Assembly: GCF_025149915.1 (NCBI RefSeq)
Contig: NZ_CP102278.1
Span: 1,100,001 to 1,164,000, forward strand
Source: Coprococcus eutactus
Lineage (GTDB): Bacteria; Bacillota; Clostridia; Lachnospirales; Lachnospiraceae
Length of the DNA: 64,000 nt
Direction: 5' to 3'
The translations under genes were made by a program, and so were the position numbers. The notes beneath the pieces were generated by a model. It ran no database searches. It was not told where the DNA came from and was given only the letters and a program-made list of their open reading frames with translations. This document shows, piece after piece, positions 55,974 to 64,000 of the stretch. How positions within the stretch are numbered: position 1 is the stretch's first letter; each line of letters begins with the position of its first letter.

Positions 55974-56885
55974 ATGAAAGCGATATATATACTGTATAAT
56001 CCTGATAAAGATGATGAATCCGGGGTGCTCCCAGGACTTACGGAGTATATACATGCCCATGGCGGACAGAGTAAGTGTATGGACTGCTATAGCTTCAGCG
56101 CACTCACAAAGCAGCAGGTGAGTGATGTGCTTTCTGGCTGCGAATGCGTTATAGTGCTCGGCGGTGATGGAACACTGTTAAATGCAGCATCTACGGCCAG
56201 TCATGTGGATATACCGTTGCTTGGTATAAATCTTGGAACAGTAGGCTTCCTCACCGAGGGAGAGGTCACAAACTGGAGAGAGATAGTTGACCGCCTGATG
56301 GCTGATGATTTTGCCATTCAGGAGCGCATGATGATAAAGGGCTCTATAAAAAAGTCAGGATGCAGGCCGGAGGACAGCGTGGATGCACAAAAGGAAAGCA
56401 ACATAGGAGCAGCTCGTGTCGGCACCTTCAGGAAGAGGGCGCTCAACGATATAGTTATAAGCAGGGCTGGATTTTCGAGGCTGATCGGACTTGATGTGTA
56501 TGTGAACGGGAGTTTCCTGAACGCTTATGAGGGCGACGGAATCATCGTGTCAACGCCGACCGGCTCAACCGGATACAACCTGTCTGCCGGCGGACCTATA
56601 GTGGACCCGATGGCGCGTCTTATGATAATCACGCCGGTTTGTCCCCATTCGCTCACGTCCAAGAGCATAGTTCTTCCGAGTGATGCAAAGGTGTCGATTG
56701 CCATAGCAAAAAAACGGAAAACACAGGACACAGAGGCGATAGTGTCATTTGATGGAGGAAATGATTATGAGCTTTCTGCCGGGGATGTGCTTGATATATG
56801 TACATCACAGAGGACGACGAAGCTCATAAAGGCAAGTGATGTGAATTTCTACGAGATACTTAGAAATAAGCTCGGGGGTAAATAG
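55974..56885 (+). CDS. nadK: NAD kinase
   Basis: Phosphorylates NAD to NADP. The 303-residue protein has VIVLGGDGTLLNAAS (GGDGT motif), LGINLGTVGFLTE, LNDIVISRAG and the conserved glycine-rich segment STPTGSTGYNLSAGGPIV. An insertion rich in charged residues (about 125-150) lengthens it slightly. It lies 16 bases after tlyA and one base before argR. Confidence 0.95.
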   Translation: MKAIYILYNPDKDDESGVLPGLTEYIHAHGGQSKCMDCYSFSALTKQQVSDVLSGCECVIVLGGDGTLLNAASTASHVDIPLLGINLGTVGFLTEGEVTNWREIVDRLMADDFAIQERMMIKGSIKKSGCRPEDSVDAQKESNIGAARVGTFRKRALNDIVISRAGFSRLIGLDVYVNGSFLNAYEGDGIIVSTPTGSTGYNLSAGGPIVDPMARLMIITPVCPHSLTSKSIVLPSDAKVSIAIAKKRKTQDTEAIVSFDGGNDYELSAGDVLDICTSQRTTKLIKASDVNFYEILRNKLGGK

Positions 56886-56886
56886 C

Positions 56887-57336
56887 ATGAAACAGAAAAG
56901 ACAGGCAAAGATATTGTCTATAATAGAGCAATATGATATAGAGACCCAGGATGAACTTCTGGAAAAACTTGCTGAGGCTGGTTTTACAACGACTCAGGCT
57001 ACGATATCGAGGGACATAAGGGAGATAAATCTGACGAAGGTGGCAGTTGCTGGAGGCAGACAGAAGTATACACTTGGCAAGAGCACGAGCCATGAATCGA
57101 TAGAATCTTACAGAAAGGTACTGTCTGCGGGAATACTGTCCATGGTCCCCGCTGAAAATCTGATAGTCATAAAGACTGTGTCTGGAATGGCTATGGCAGT
57201 TGCCGCAGCACTTGACAATGTGGAGATAAATGGACTGCTGGGGAGTATCGCGGGTGATGACACGATATTTCTGGCGGTCAGGAGCAGGGATATGACTGAC
57301 GCGGTGATGAAGACCATCGACCGTATGCAGAGATAA
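56887..57336 (+). CDS. argR: Arginine repressor ArgR
   Basis: A 149-residue regulator with an N-terminal winged helix (TTQATISRDIREINLTKV) and a C-terminal arginine-binding oligomerisation domain (LGSIAGDDTIFLAVRS, GDD motif). It senses arginine and represses biosynthesis genes. ATG 56887 follows nadK immediately. The argR-recN pairing is universal in Firmicutes. Confidence 0.96.
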   Translation: MKQKRQAKILSIIEQYDIETQDELLEKLAEAGFTTTQATISRDIREINLTKVAVAGGRQKYTLGKSTSHESIESYRKVLSAGILSMVPAENLIVIKTVSGMAMAVAAALDNVEINGLLGSIAGDDTIFLAVRSRDMTDAVMKTIDRMQR

Positions 57337-57412
57337 TATATACATTGTGGAATGACAGCTTCCATGAGTTATGATATGTGTAGAGAATTCTGTGTAAATA
57401 CAGGAGGAGACA

Positions 57413-59098
57413 ATGCTACTTAATGTACATATAAAGAACATCGCCCTGATAGACGATGCGAATGTTAATTTTACAGACAATCTTAATATACTGACAGGTG
57501 AGACCGGTGCCGGAAAATCCATCATCATGGGGGCTCTCAAGATCGGAATGGGAGACAAGCTCCCAAAGGATATAGTGAGGGAAGCCGGCAAGGAGGGCTT
57601 CTGTCAGCTCCTTTTTCTTGTGGATGATGAGGCAGTCCTTGAGCAGATCAGACAGCTTGGAGTGGAGCCTACAGAGGATGGCGAGATACTCATAACAAGA
57701 AGAATAGTGAATTCCAGAACGATCAATACTATAAATGATATGGCGGTAACAGCCGCAAGGCTCAGAGAAGTCTCGGCACTTCTGATAGACATGCACACAC
57801 AGCATCAGCAGCAGACACTTCTCAAAAAGAATGAGCACATGAAACTTTTGGATAAATTTGGCAGAGCAGCTATAGAACCACTGAAGCGCGAGGTGGCACA
57901 GAGACATGCTGATTATACTGAGCTTGTGGATCAGATGGATAAGCTGTCCATGGATGAGGCTGAGCGAAGCCGCAGAGCTGAGTTCCTGAAATACCAGATA
58001 GCGGAGATCGAATCTGCAAATGTCAAAGCTGGCGAGGATGAGGATATTGAGCATCAGTACAACAAGATGGTAAATTCCAGGGATATAGTTGCGGCAGCGT
58101 CAGAGGTTTACAGTGTGACCGGCTATGAGAACCAGTCATCCGCAGGAAATGAGATAGGCCGTGTTCTCGTAAATCTTAAAGGCATAAAGGAGCTTGACGA
58201 TGAGATAGACGGACTCTACAGTCAGTTGGAAAATATAGACGCTCTGTTAAATGATTTTAACGTTGAACTCAGCAACTATATGCAGAGCATGAACTTTGAC
58301 GATTCAGAGTTCCGCGAGGTGGAGTCGAGGCTTGACGTCATAAATGACATAAAAGGAAAGTATGGCAGCACGGTGGATGAGGTCAACAGATATCTCGAGG
58401 AGAGCAAGGCTGAATACGAAAAATTATCAGAGTATGATGAATATATTGCTGAGCTTTCAGGCAGGATAAACAAAGCCAAGAAACTTATGATTGATGCCGC
58501 TGACAAACTCAGTGCGGAGAGAAAGAAGCAGGCAAAGCTTATGTGTAAGGAGATAAAGACAGCTCTCTCAGATCTGAGCTTTATGCAGGTCGATTTCGAT
58601 ATGGTATTTGACAGACTTTCGGAATGTACGGCAAATGGCATAGATGACTGTTATTTTGTGATATCCACGAACGTGGGCGAGAAGCTGAGACCACTCTATG
58701 ATGTTGCATCGGGCGGTGAGCTGTCTAGGATCATGCTGGCAGTCAAGTCGTGTATGGCGGTGGAGGACAATATCGGAACGCTCGTGTTCGATGAGATAGA
58801 TGTCGGAATAAGCGGACGTGCAGCCCAGGCGGTCGCTGAAAAAATGGCATTAATTTCCAGAAAACATCAGGTTATCAGTATCACGCATCTTCCTCAGATC
58901 GCGGCCATGGCGGACAGCCATTATCTCATAGAAAAATCCGCAGATGAGGGCAAGACAGTCACAAAGATAGTCAGACTGTCAGAGACTGAATCAATCACGG
59001 AGATAGCCAGACTGCTCGGCGGAGCAAGTATAACTGATGCGGTCATGAGCAACGCACTTGAGATGAAACAAATGGCAGAAAAGACAAAAAAATACTGA
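57413..59098 (+). CDS. recN: DNA repair protein RecN
   Basis: SMC-like ATPase acting in double-strand break repair. The 561-residue protein has Walker A GETGAGKS (29-36), long coiled-coil arms (about 150-370) and the C-terminal signature and Walker B segments (ASGGELSRIMLAVKS, VFDEIDVGISGRAAQAVA, ISITHLPQIAAMAD). AGGAGG lies before ATG 57413. Transcription ends at the hairpin at 59125-59163. Confidence 0.97.
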   Translation: MLLNVHIKNIALIDDANVNFTDNLNILTGETGAGKSIIMGALKIGMGDKLPKDIVREAGKEGFCQLLFLVDDEAVLEQIRQLGVEPTEDGEILITRRIVNSRTINTINDMAVTAARLREVSALLIDMHTQHQQQTLLKKNEHMKLLDKFGRAAIEPLKREVAQRHADYTELVDQMDKLSMDEAERSRRAEFLKYQIAEIESANVKAGEDEDIEHQYNKMVNSRDIVAAASEVYSVTGYENQSSAGNEIGRVLVNLKGIKELDDEIDGLYSQLENIDALLNDFNVELSNYMQSMNFDDSEFREVESRLDVINDIKGKYGSTVDEVNRYLEESKAEYEKLSEYDEYIAELSGRINKAKKLMIDAADKLSAERKKQAKLMCKEIKTALSDLSFMQVDFDMVFDRLSECTANGIDDCYFVISTNVGEKLRPLYDVASGGELSRIMLAVKSCMAVEDNIGTLVFDEIDVGISGRAAQAVAEKMALISRKHQVISITHLPQIAAMADSHYLIEKSADEGKTVTKIVRLSETESITEIARLLGGASITDAVMSNALEMKQMAEKTKKY

Positions 59099-59127
59099 TA
59101 TAAACTTGTTCTTAAATCAACATAATA
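59096..59127 (+). promoter_or_regulatory. Candidate forespore (sigma-F/G type) promoter of spoIVB
   Basis: TGATAT (59096-59101) and CATAATA (59121-59127) resemble the -35 and -10 elements (TGAATA, CATNNTA) of forespore sigma factors. The -10 overlaps the first bases of the recN terminator stem, so a transcript begun here near 59134 would lack most of the stem's 5' arm and escape termination. Spacing is about two bases longer than ideal; weak evidence. Confidence 0.3.
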
Positions 59128-59163
59128 AGAGTAACAGCAGATGCCGTTGCTCTTATTTTTTTT
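59125..59163 (+). terminator. Rho-independent terminator of recN
   Basis: ATAAGAGTAAC (59125-59135) pairs with GTTGCTCTTAT (59146-59156), one G-T pair, followed by a T run to 59163. It lies 23 bases before spoIVB. Confidence 0.88.
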
Positions 59164-59185
59164 GCTTAAGAAGGAGGAATAGATT

Positions 59186-60337
59186 ATGAAAAAATATAAA
59201 AAGCTGATCTTATGGGTAAGTGTTGCGGATCTTTTGCTCCTTATGGTCTTATTTGTTCTATGTGCTGTGGCTGATAGCATAAGAGCGGGTGAAAATGAAG
59301 GCTCGGAAATCAATATGTATGGTTATTCAGGTGAAACGTACAACGCCAGTATGACAATGGAAGATCATGCCGCGAGTATGAAGCTGAAAGACAAGGCATT
59401 TGGCGATGATATATATGAAAGACAGGTCATTCCATCAGGGGAGGCCATGGGAATCTATATGAAGACGGATGGGGTCATGGTCGTTGATGTATGCAGCTTT
59501 AGGAATTCAGATGGAAAGACGTGCTGTCCGGTTGAGGGTATTTTGCAGACAGGGGATTATATTGTGAGCGTTGATGGAAGGGACATATCAAAAAGGTCAG
59601 AGCTTTTAAGCATGGTGGCAGCGGGGAATGGTCAGAGCATGGACTTAGAATATGTGCGTGATGACAAGACATTCAGAAAGTCAGTAATTCCCGAGAAAAA
59701 TGAGAGTGGCAACTATCTTCTTGGTGCCTGGGTTAAGGATGATGTCTCTGGTATTGGCACGATCACATTTGTAGATGGCACGCGGTTTATGGCCCTGGGA
59801 CACAGTGTGTCCGATGTGGATACCGGACTTATGATGAGATGCAGCACCGGCGGAATGTACACCACGAACATCACCAATATAAGCAAGTCATACTCGGAGC
59901 AGCCCGGAAGGCTGCAGGGAAGCATTGCATACAGAAAGGCACTTGTCGGTATAATCGATGGCAACAGTGCAAGTGGTATATACGGACATCTTGATGAGGC
60001 GTACTGCAGCACCAGATACAGTGATGCGGAACGGATGTATATAGCAAAAGGGGATGATGTTCGCAGCGGCAGGGCATATATATATTCCAGAATGAACGGC
60101 GAACTTAGCAAGTACGAGATAGATATAGAGATAGTGGACTGTGATGCCGACGATAAGAATATAGAGTTTCATGTTATAGACAATGATCTCCTAGAGCTCA
60201 CCGGCGGAGTCGTCCAGGGAATGTCCGGCTCCCCGATAGTCCAGGATGGAAGGATAATAGGCGCCGTCACCCACGTATTTGTAAACGATCCAACCAGGGG
60301 ATATGGGATATTCATAGAGAATATGCTGGAGGAGTGA
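59186..60337 (+). CDS. spoIVB: SpoIVB signalling peptidase (S55 family)
   Basis: Forespore-secreted serine protease with a membrane segment (LILWVSVADLLLLMVLFVL), a PDZ domain (about 95-165, VEGILQTGDYIVSVDGRDI) and the S55 catalytic domain with FMALGHSVSDVDTG (His) and VQGMSGSPIVQDGRIIGAVT (Ser). In Bacillus it triggers pro-SigK processing and SpoIIQ cleavage. Because SigK here lacks a pro-sequence, its role is probably the other one. Length 383, slightly short of Bacillus SpoIVB. AAGGAGG lies before ATG 59186. Confidence 0.94.
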   Translation: MKKYKKLILWVSVADLLLLMVLFVLCAVADSIRAGENEGSEINMYGYSGETYNASMTMEDHAASMKLKDKAFGDDIYERQVIPSGEAMGIYMKTDGVMVVDVCSFRNSDGKTCCPVEGILQTGDYIVSVDGRDISKRSELLSMVAAGNGQSMDLEYVRDDKTFRKSVIPEKNESGNYLLGAWVKDDVSGIGTITFVDGTRFMALGHSVSDVDTGLMMRCSTGGMYTTNITNISKSYSEQPGRLQGSIAYRKALVGIIDGNSASGIYGHLDEAYCSTRYSDAERMYIAKGDDVRSGRAYIYSRMNGELSKYEIDIEIVDCDADDKNIEFHVIDNDLLELTGGVVQGMSGSPIVQDGRIIGAVTHVFVNDPTRGYGIFIENMLEE

Positions 60338-60437
60338 GATTATAGTGGAAAAAAATTGTTGAAAAGGATAAAATTGTATCTGTAAAAAGATATCAGGCGG
60401 CAGGGAGGAGAGACCTATAAAAGTATCAAAAGTTTCA

Positions 60438-62534
60438 GTGTGTCATACACTTAGGAATTACAAAAAAGAGAATATAATCCCGGACATTCTGACGGGAATA
60501 ATCATAGCGGCGGTGTCCATACCGATATCCATGGGATATTCCCAGATAGCCGGACTTCCGGCGGTGTACGGACTTTACGGATCGGTGCTGCCGATAATAG
60601 TTTTTGGACTGCTGTCCACATCCAGACAGTTTATATTCGGGGTGGATGCAGCGCCGGCGGCGCTTGTCGGCGCTGCACTGGTAACTCTGGGGGTGACTCC
60701 CGGAACGGAAGAGGCAATGCAGGTAGTGCCGGTGATAACATTCTTCACGGCGATATGGCTGCTAGTGTTCTTTCTGTTTAAGGCGGGAAAGCTGGTCAAC
60801 TACATATCGACTCCGGTAATGGGAGGCTTCATATCTGGAATATGCGCCACGATCATATTGATGCAGATCCCGAAGCTTTACGGTGCCGGGGCTGGAACAG
60901 GAGAGCTGTTCGAACTGATGGAGCATATAGCGGCAACGGTGAAGGATGCAAATATGCCATCAATAGTCATGGGGGTGATAGCCCTAGTCATACTTCTCGT
61001 GTCAAGACGGCTTATACCAAAGTTCCCGATGGCAATCTGCGTCATGGCAGCGGGGGCGGTGATGTCCTGCTTTATAGATATGGATGAGTACGGGATAGTA
61101 TGTCTGTCTGAGGTGAGCAGAGGACTTCCGTCATTCATAGTGCCACAGGTGGACGTCAGAATGCTTCCAGATATTCTCACGGTGAGTTTGTCAGTGGCAG
61201 TGGTTATCATGGCGGAGACACTTCTGGCAGAGAACAATTTTGCGCAGAAGAATAGATATAAGATAGATGACAATCAGGAGCTCCTGGCATTTGGCGCGGC
61301 AAACCTTGCTGCAGCATTTACTGGATGCTGTCCGATAAACGGATCAGTGTCGAGGACGACCATGAACGAACAGTACGGAGGACGAACCCAGCTCACAGGG
61401 ATAACCGCGGGTGTAGTGATGATAGTCATACTATTGTGTGGAACAGGATTTATAGGATATCTTCCTGTCCCTGTGCTCACGGCGATCGTCATATCGGCAC
61501 TTTACAGTGCCATGGAATTTGATCTTGCGGCCAGATTGTGGAAGGTAAGCAAAGTAGAATTCTATATATTTTGTGGCGCATTTCTGGGAGTTCTGCTGCT
61601 CGGGACCATCAATGGCGTTCTCATAGGAATGATACTCTCATTTGTGGCTGTGATCAAAAAGGCAGCGGACCCACCTAGAAATTTCCTAGGACTGGTACCG
61701 GGACACGGAGAATTTCTTGCCCTTGAGAAATTCAAACACGCATATCCGATACAGCATGTGGTCATATACAGATTCAGCAGCAATCTGTTCTTTGCAAATA
61801 TAGCAACATTTCAAAAAGATATAATGGATGCGGTTGACGAGGAGACCAGAGCAGTCATAGTGGATGCATCTGCTATAGGAAGTGTGGATGTCACGGCGGC
61901 GAAGACACTTCGCATAATGTATGATACCCTGGCAGATATGGGTATTAAGCTATACATAACGGAGCATATCGGGCAGCTGAATGTCCAGCTGAGAAAGCTG
62001 GGACTCGGTGACCTGATAGAAAATGGCAGCGTGAGACAGACTATAGAGAGGGCATTGGCGGACTGTGGTTTATCCAGCCCGTACCCATTGGTCGGAGTAC
62101 ATAACAGCTATCATGATATAAGGAGAAAGCGGACCGACACCATGGTTCAGGAGCTTGTCTGGGCATTTGGCGATGACGCAGAGGATGTGATAGAGCGGCA
62201 TATACAGGAGTCTATAAGAAGCATGAAAAATGGTGCGGATATGGAACAGATCATGTCGGGATTCTGGAGCCAGATGGATATCCAGGATGAGGATGAGTGG
62301 CTTGAACACATGGAGTCTCATATTGAAGAGATAGTCAGAGTGACCGGAGAGGATGAAAATAAGATTGCTGAACACATAGAGAGAAGAAGAAAACAGCTCT
62401 ATGAGAGACTTGAGAAGGAACATCCGGAATTTGTGGAAAGATATAAGGCAAGACGCACACGTATGGATGAACGTCTCAGAAAACACAACCCTGCCGCGTA
62501 TGAGGTCGTCATGAAACTCCGTGAAAAAGAGTGA
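60438..62534 (+). CDS. SulP family anion transporter with STAS domain and C-terminal extension
   Basis: A 698-residue membrane transporter: sulfate/bicarbonate-type permease domain (about 10-400, opening DILTGIIIAAVSIPISMGYS), then a STAS domain (about 425-535, VIVDASAIGSVDVTAAKTL). The last 150 residues form a charged, helical, coiled-coil-like tail not usual for SulP (RHIQESIRSMKNGADMEQI). GTG 60438 is the first standard start, but no ribosome-binding site precedes it. GGGAGG at 60403-60408 is correctly spaced for an in-frame ATA at 60417, which would add MKVSKVS. The substrate is unknown. Confidence 0.88.
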   Translation: MCHTLRNYKKENIIPDILTGIIIAAVSIPISMGYSQIAGLPAVYGLYGSVLPIIVFGLLSTSRQFIFGVDAAPAALVGAALVTLGVTPGTEEAMQVVPVITFFTAIWLLVFFLFKAGKLVNYISTPVMGGFISGICATIILMQIPKLYGAGAGTGELFELMEHIAATVKDANMPSIVMGVIALVILLVSRRLIPKFPMAICVMAAGAVMSCFIDMDEYGIVCLSEVSRGLPSFIVPQVDVRMLPDILTVSLSVAVVIMAETLLAENNFAQKNRYKIDDNQELLAFGAANLAAAFTGCCPINGSVSRTTMNEQYGGRTQLTGITAGVVMIVILLCGTGFIGYLPVPVLTAIVISALYSAMEFDLAARLWKVSKVEFYIFCGAFLGVLLLGTINGVLIGMILSFVAVIKKAADPPRNFLGLVPGHGEFLALEKFKHAYPIQHVVIYRFSSNLFFANIATFQKDIMDAVDEETRAVIVDASAIGSVDVTAAKTLRIMYDTLADMGIKLYITEHIGQLNVQLRKLGLGDLIENGSVRQTIERALADCGLSSPYPLVGVHNSYHDIRRKRTDTMVQELVWAFGDDAEDVIERHIQESIRSMKNGADMEQIMSGFWSQMDIQDEDEWLEHMESHIEEIVRVTGEDENKIAEHIERRRKQLYERLEKEHPEFVERYKARRTRMDERLRKHNPAAYEVVMKLREKE

Positions 62535-62592
62535 TTGCTGTGTTCTGCGGTAACTTGCTGTCAGATAAGATATTCTATTAAATAAAAAATAC

Positions 62593-62631
62593 AGATCCCT
62601 GCACTTTTATGACGGTGCAGGGATCTCTTTT
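62593..62631 (+). terminator. Rho-independent terminator after sulP
   Basis: AGATCCCTGCAC (62593-62604), ten-base loop, GTGCAGGGATCT (62615-62626), then CTTTTGTT. A perfect 12-bp stem. Confidence 0.92.
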
Positions 62632-62697
62632 GTTCTGAGATGTTGAATCACGCTGACTGCCGACAAGATGCTGTCGTAACTTGCGAAGTTCTACATA

Positions 62698-62726
62698 TTC
62701 CCAAGGAAAGATTGAATATATATAAT
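62698..62726 (+). promoter_or_regulatory. Candidate promoter of the Spo0A-like gene
   Basis: TTCCCA (62698-62703), 17 bases, TATAAT (62721-62726). The -10 is perfect and the -35 matches four of six. The gene start is 39 bases downstream. Confidence 0.4.
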
Positions 62727-62764
62727 AAAACAAGTGAATAACAGCAAGGCGAAAGGAGTACGAC

Positions 62765-63562
62765 ATGGGTCATGTTAAAGTTTTGATGGTGAAACATGAC
62801 AAAAGAGAAAGTGAGCAGCTGAAGAACATAATAAGTAATCTCAAGGACTATGAATATGCGGGATGCTGTGAAAAGGGAGAAAATGTAATAAAACAGATAA
62901 TTGAGAACAAACCTGATATCGTGATAGTAGACGAAGTAGTGGCGGGAACAGATATTCCAGAGATGGTTGACAGTGCGATAAAAAACAAGAATCTTAAGAA
63001 TGTGAAGTTTGTCATCTGTTCATCGAGAAAACACAGGAATTATCTTGAATTTTTATTTTCCATGGTCGGAGAGAAAGCTGTACTCAGGGTCCTCGAACAG
63101 CCATATGATGAGCAGAAAGTAAAGGAAGTGTTAGATGAGGCGACAAAGGGACGCGGCAACAATACGGAGGTTTTATTCAAAAAAGATGAACCAGACAATG
63201 AACTTCTTGAGACGACTGTCACAAATATAATTCACGAGATAGGCGTGCCAGCGCATATAAAGGGATATCAGTATCTAAGAAGCGCGATAATAATCGCGGT
63301 GGGAGATATGGACATACTGAATTCCATTACAAAGCAGCTTTATCCGACAATAGCGGAGATGTATGGAACAACAGCATCGAGGGTTGAACGAGCCATAAGA
63401 CATGCGATAGAGGTCGCCTGGAATAGAGGAAGAGTTGAGACCATAAATGATCTGTTTGGATACACCGTGAGCGCGGGAAAAGGCAAGCCGACCAACTCGG
63501 AATTTGTCGCTTTAATTGCAGATAAGATAAGGCTTGATTCCAAAATGCGAAATGTCGGGTAA
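62765..63562 (+). CDS. Spo0A-like transcription factor with degenerate receiver
   Basis: A 265-residue protein in the conserved spo0A position after spoIVB. The C-terminal Spo0A DNA-binding domain is complete (about 145-262: [50 protein letters not shown]). The receiver domain (about 1-125) keeps Asp56 in [10 protein letters not shown]. One acidic-pair residue is His (KHDK), the Ser/Thr switch region reads ICSSRKH, and the invariant lysine before Pro is replaced (VLEQPYD). It may be a phosphorylation-independent or antagonistic paralogue. AAAGGAG lies before ATG 62765. A second receiver gene follows. Confidence 0.88.
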   Translation: MGHVKVLMVKHDKRESEQLKNIISNLKDYEYAGCCEKGENVIKQIIENKPDIVIVDEVVAGTDIPEMVDSAIKNKNLKNVKFVICSSRKHRNYLEFLFSMVGEKAVLRVLEQPYDEQKVKEVLDEATKGRGNNTEVLFKKDEPDNELLETTVTNIIHEIGVPAHIKGYQYLRSAIIIAVGDMDILNSITKQLYPTIAEMYGTTASRVERAIRHAIEVAWNRGRVETINDLFGYTVSAGKGKPTNSEFVALIADKIRLDSKMRNVG

Positions 63563-63615
63563 TGTGTCCGAAAATGATGTTTGAATACATGATATTAAAA
63601 ACGATATCAAAAATA

Positions 63616-63645
63616 CTTGACAAACTAAATAGTTTTTAATATTAT
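63616..63645 (+). promoter_or_regulatory. Strong promoter with overlapping 0A-box-like sequence
   Basis: TTGACA (63617-63622), 17-base spacer, TATTAT (63640-63645). On the minus strand, 63624-63616 reads TTTGTCAAG, one mismatch from the Spo0A box TTTGTCRAA, and it covers the -35. This suggests control of the downstream receiver gene by a Spo0A protein; inference only. Confidence 0.55.
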
Positions 63646-63708
63646 TTTATCCGAAGACAGGAGTAGCGCTAATGACTGAATAATCTTATACATAACAAGG
63701 GAGATATT

Positions 63709-64000
63709 ATGGGAAACAAAGGGTTTAATATTGTAATTGCTGATGGCGACAGCACACAGATAGCAAAACAGATCGCCACATATGCATCAAGGGACGAGAT
63801 GAGAGTAGTGGATATGGTCAGTACAGGGGATGAGGCGATAGAATCCATCAAGATAAATAAACCTGATATAGTGATTCTGGATATATGTCTGACAGGCATC
63901 GACGGGCTGGGTGTCATGGAGCATATAAGTGAACTTCCTGAGTACAAGGATACGACATTTGTCGTACTCACATCGGTATCATCACAGAGACTCATAAGAT
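63709..64000 (+). CDS. Response regulator, probable Spo0A, N-terminal part
   Basis: Cut by the window end after 97 residues. The visible part is a canonical receiver: acidic residues in VIADGDST, phospho-acceptor Asp58 in IVILDICLTGIDGLG, and Thr in FVVLTSVSSQ. Its position after spoIVB and the preceding Spo0A-like gene suggests that this is the main Spo0A, with an output domain beyond the window. Another response regulator cannot be excluded from the receiver alone. ATG 63709 has AAGGGAG upstream. Confidence 0.7.
   Translation, partial: MGNKGFNIVIADGDSTQIAKQIATYASRDEMRVVDMVSTGDEAIESIKINKPDIVILDICLTGIDGLGVMEHISELPEYKDTTFVVLTSVSSQRLIR

Noticed and set aside
57348..57364. Inverted repeat TGGAA/TTCCA upstream of recN as a LexA or ArgR site
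   Set aside because: It matches neither the Gram-positive LexA box (GAAC...GTTC) nor the ARG box well enough to call.

Overview
This window looks like chromosomal core DNA of an endospore-lineage Firmicute, most likely a Lachnospiraceae-type clostridium (Coprococcus/Roseburia-like). The assignment rests on gene order and protein character and was not checked by any search. Markers are a class I heat-shock operon under a perfect CIRCE element, the conserved Firmicute order efp - spoIIIAA-AH - asp23 - nusB - xseAB - ispA - dxs - tlyA - nadK - argR - recN - spoIVB - spo0A, sigK, and AUG/GUG/UUG starts behind strong AGGAGG sites. I saw no rRNA, tRNA, CRISPR array, transposase or phage gene.

Layout. 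1-131 is the 3' end of hemW. 160-7021 is the heat-shock operon hrcA-grpE-dnaK-dnaJ, followed by two translation-apparatus methyltransferases, prmA and rsmE. 7119-9499 is a cysteine desulfurase/ThiI pair for tRNA 4-thiouridine, ending in a terminator shared with a convergent HPr-like gene that lacks the phospho-acceptor histidine. 9993-16982 is a run of mtaB, ireB, ruvX, a DUF1292 gene, RNase J, a YlbF-like gene, a truncated MltG-like membrane protein, trmR and trhP; tRNA modification and RNA turnover dominate. sigK lies on the minus strand at 17047-17670 and appears to lack a pro-sequence.

17978-37911 is the most distinctive part: a 20-kb type IV pilus operon with PilB (carrying an MshEN domain), PilT, PilC, a major pilin, a PilM-PilN fusion, PilO, a large PilV-like minor pilin, a 962-residue PilX-like protein, GspH-like and PilW-like pilins, and a 2,114-residue exported protein of unknown function. 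It ends at a strong terminator. The major pilin gene has its own structured leader. A structured 521-bp interval without a convincing gene separates it from the assembly genes. No prepilin peptidase gene is present.

38168-43560 holds an AroE-AroK fusion, an Xaa-Pro aminopeptidase and a YfhO-family membrane protein, then a short degenerate tandem-repeat tract. 43835-60337 runs from efp through the spoIIIA operon (feeding-channel complex) and the isoprenoid/DNA-metabolism block to recN and spoIVB. 60438-62534 is a SulP transporter with an extra C-terminal helical tail and a possible AUA start codon. The window closes with two tandem response-regulator genes. The first has a complete Spo0A DNA-binding domain but a degenerate receiver. 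The second, cut by the window edge, begins with a canonical receiver.

Best candidates for something new are the giant protein and other surface proteins of the pilus operon with their leader RNA elements, and the tandem Spo0A-like pair.
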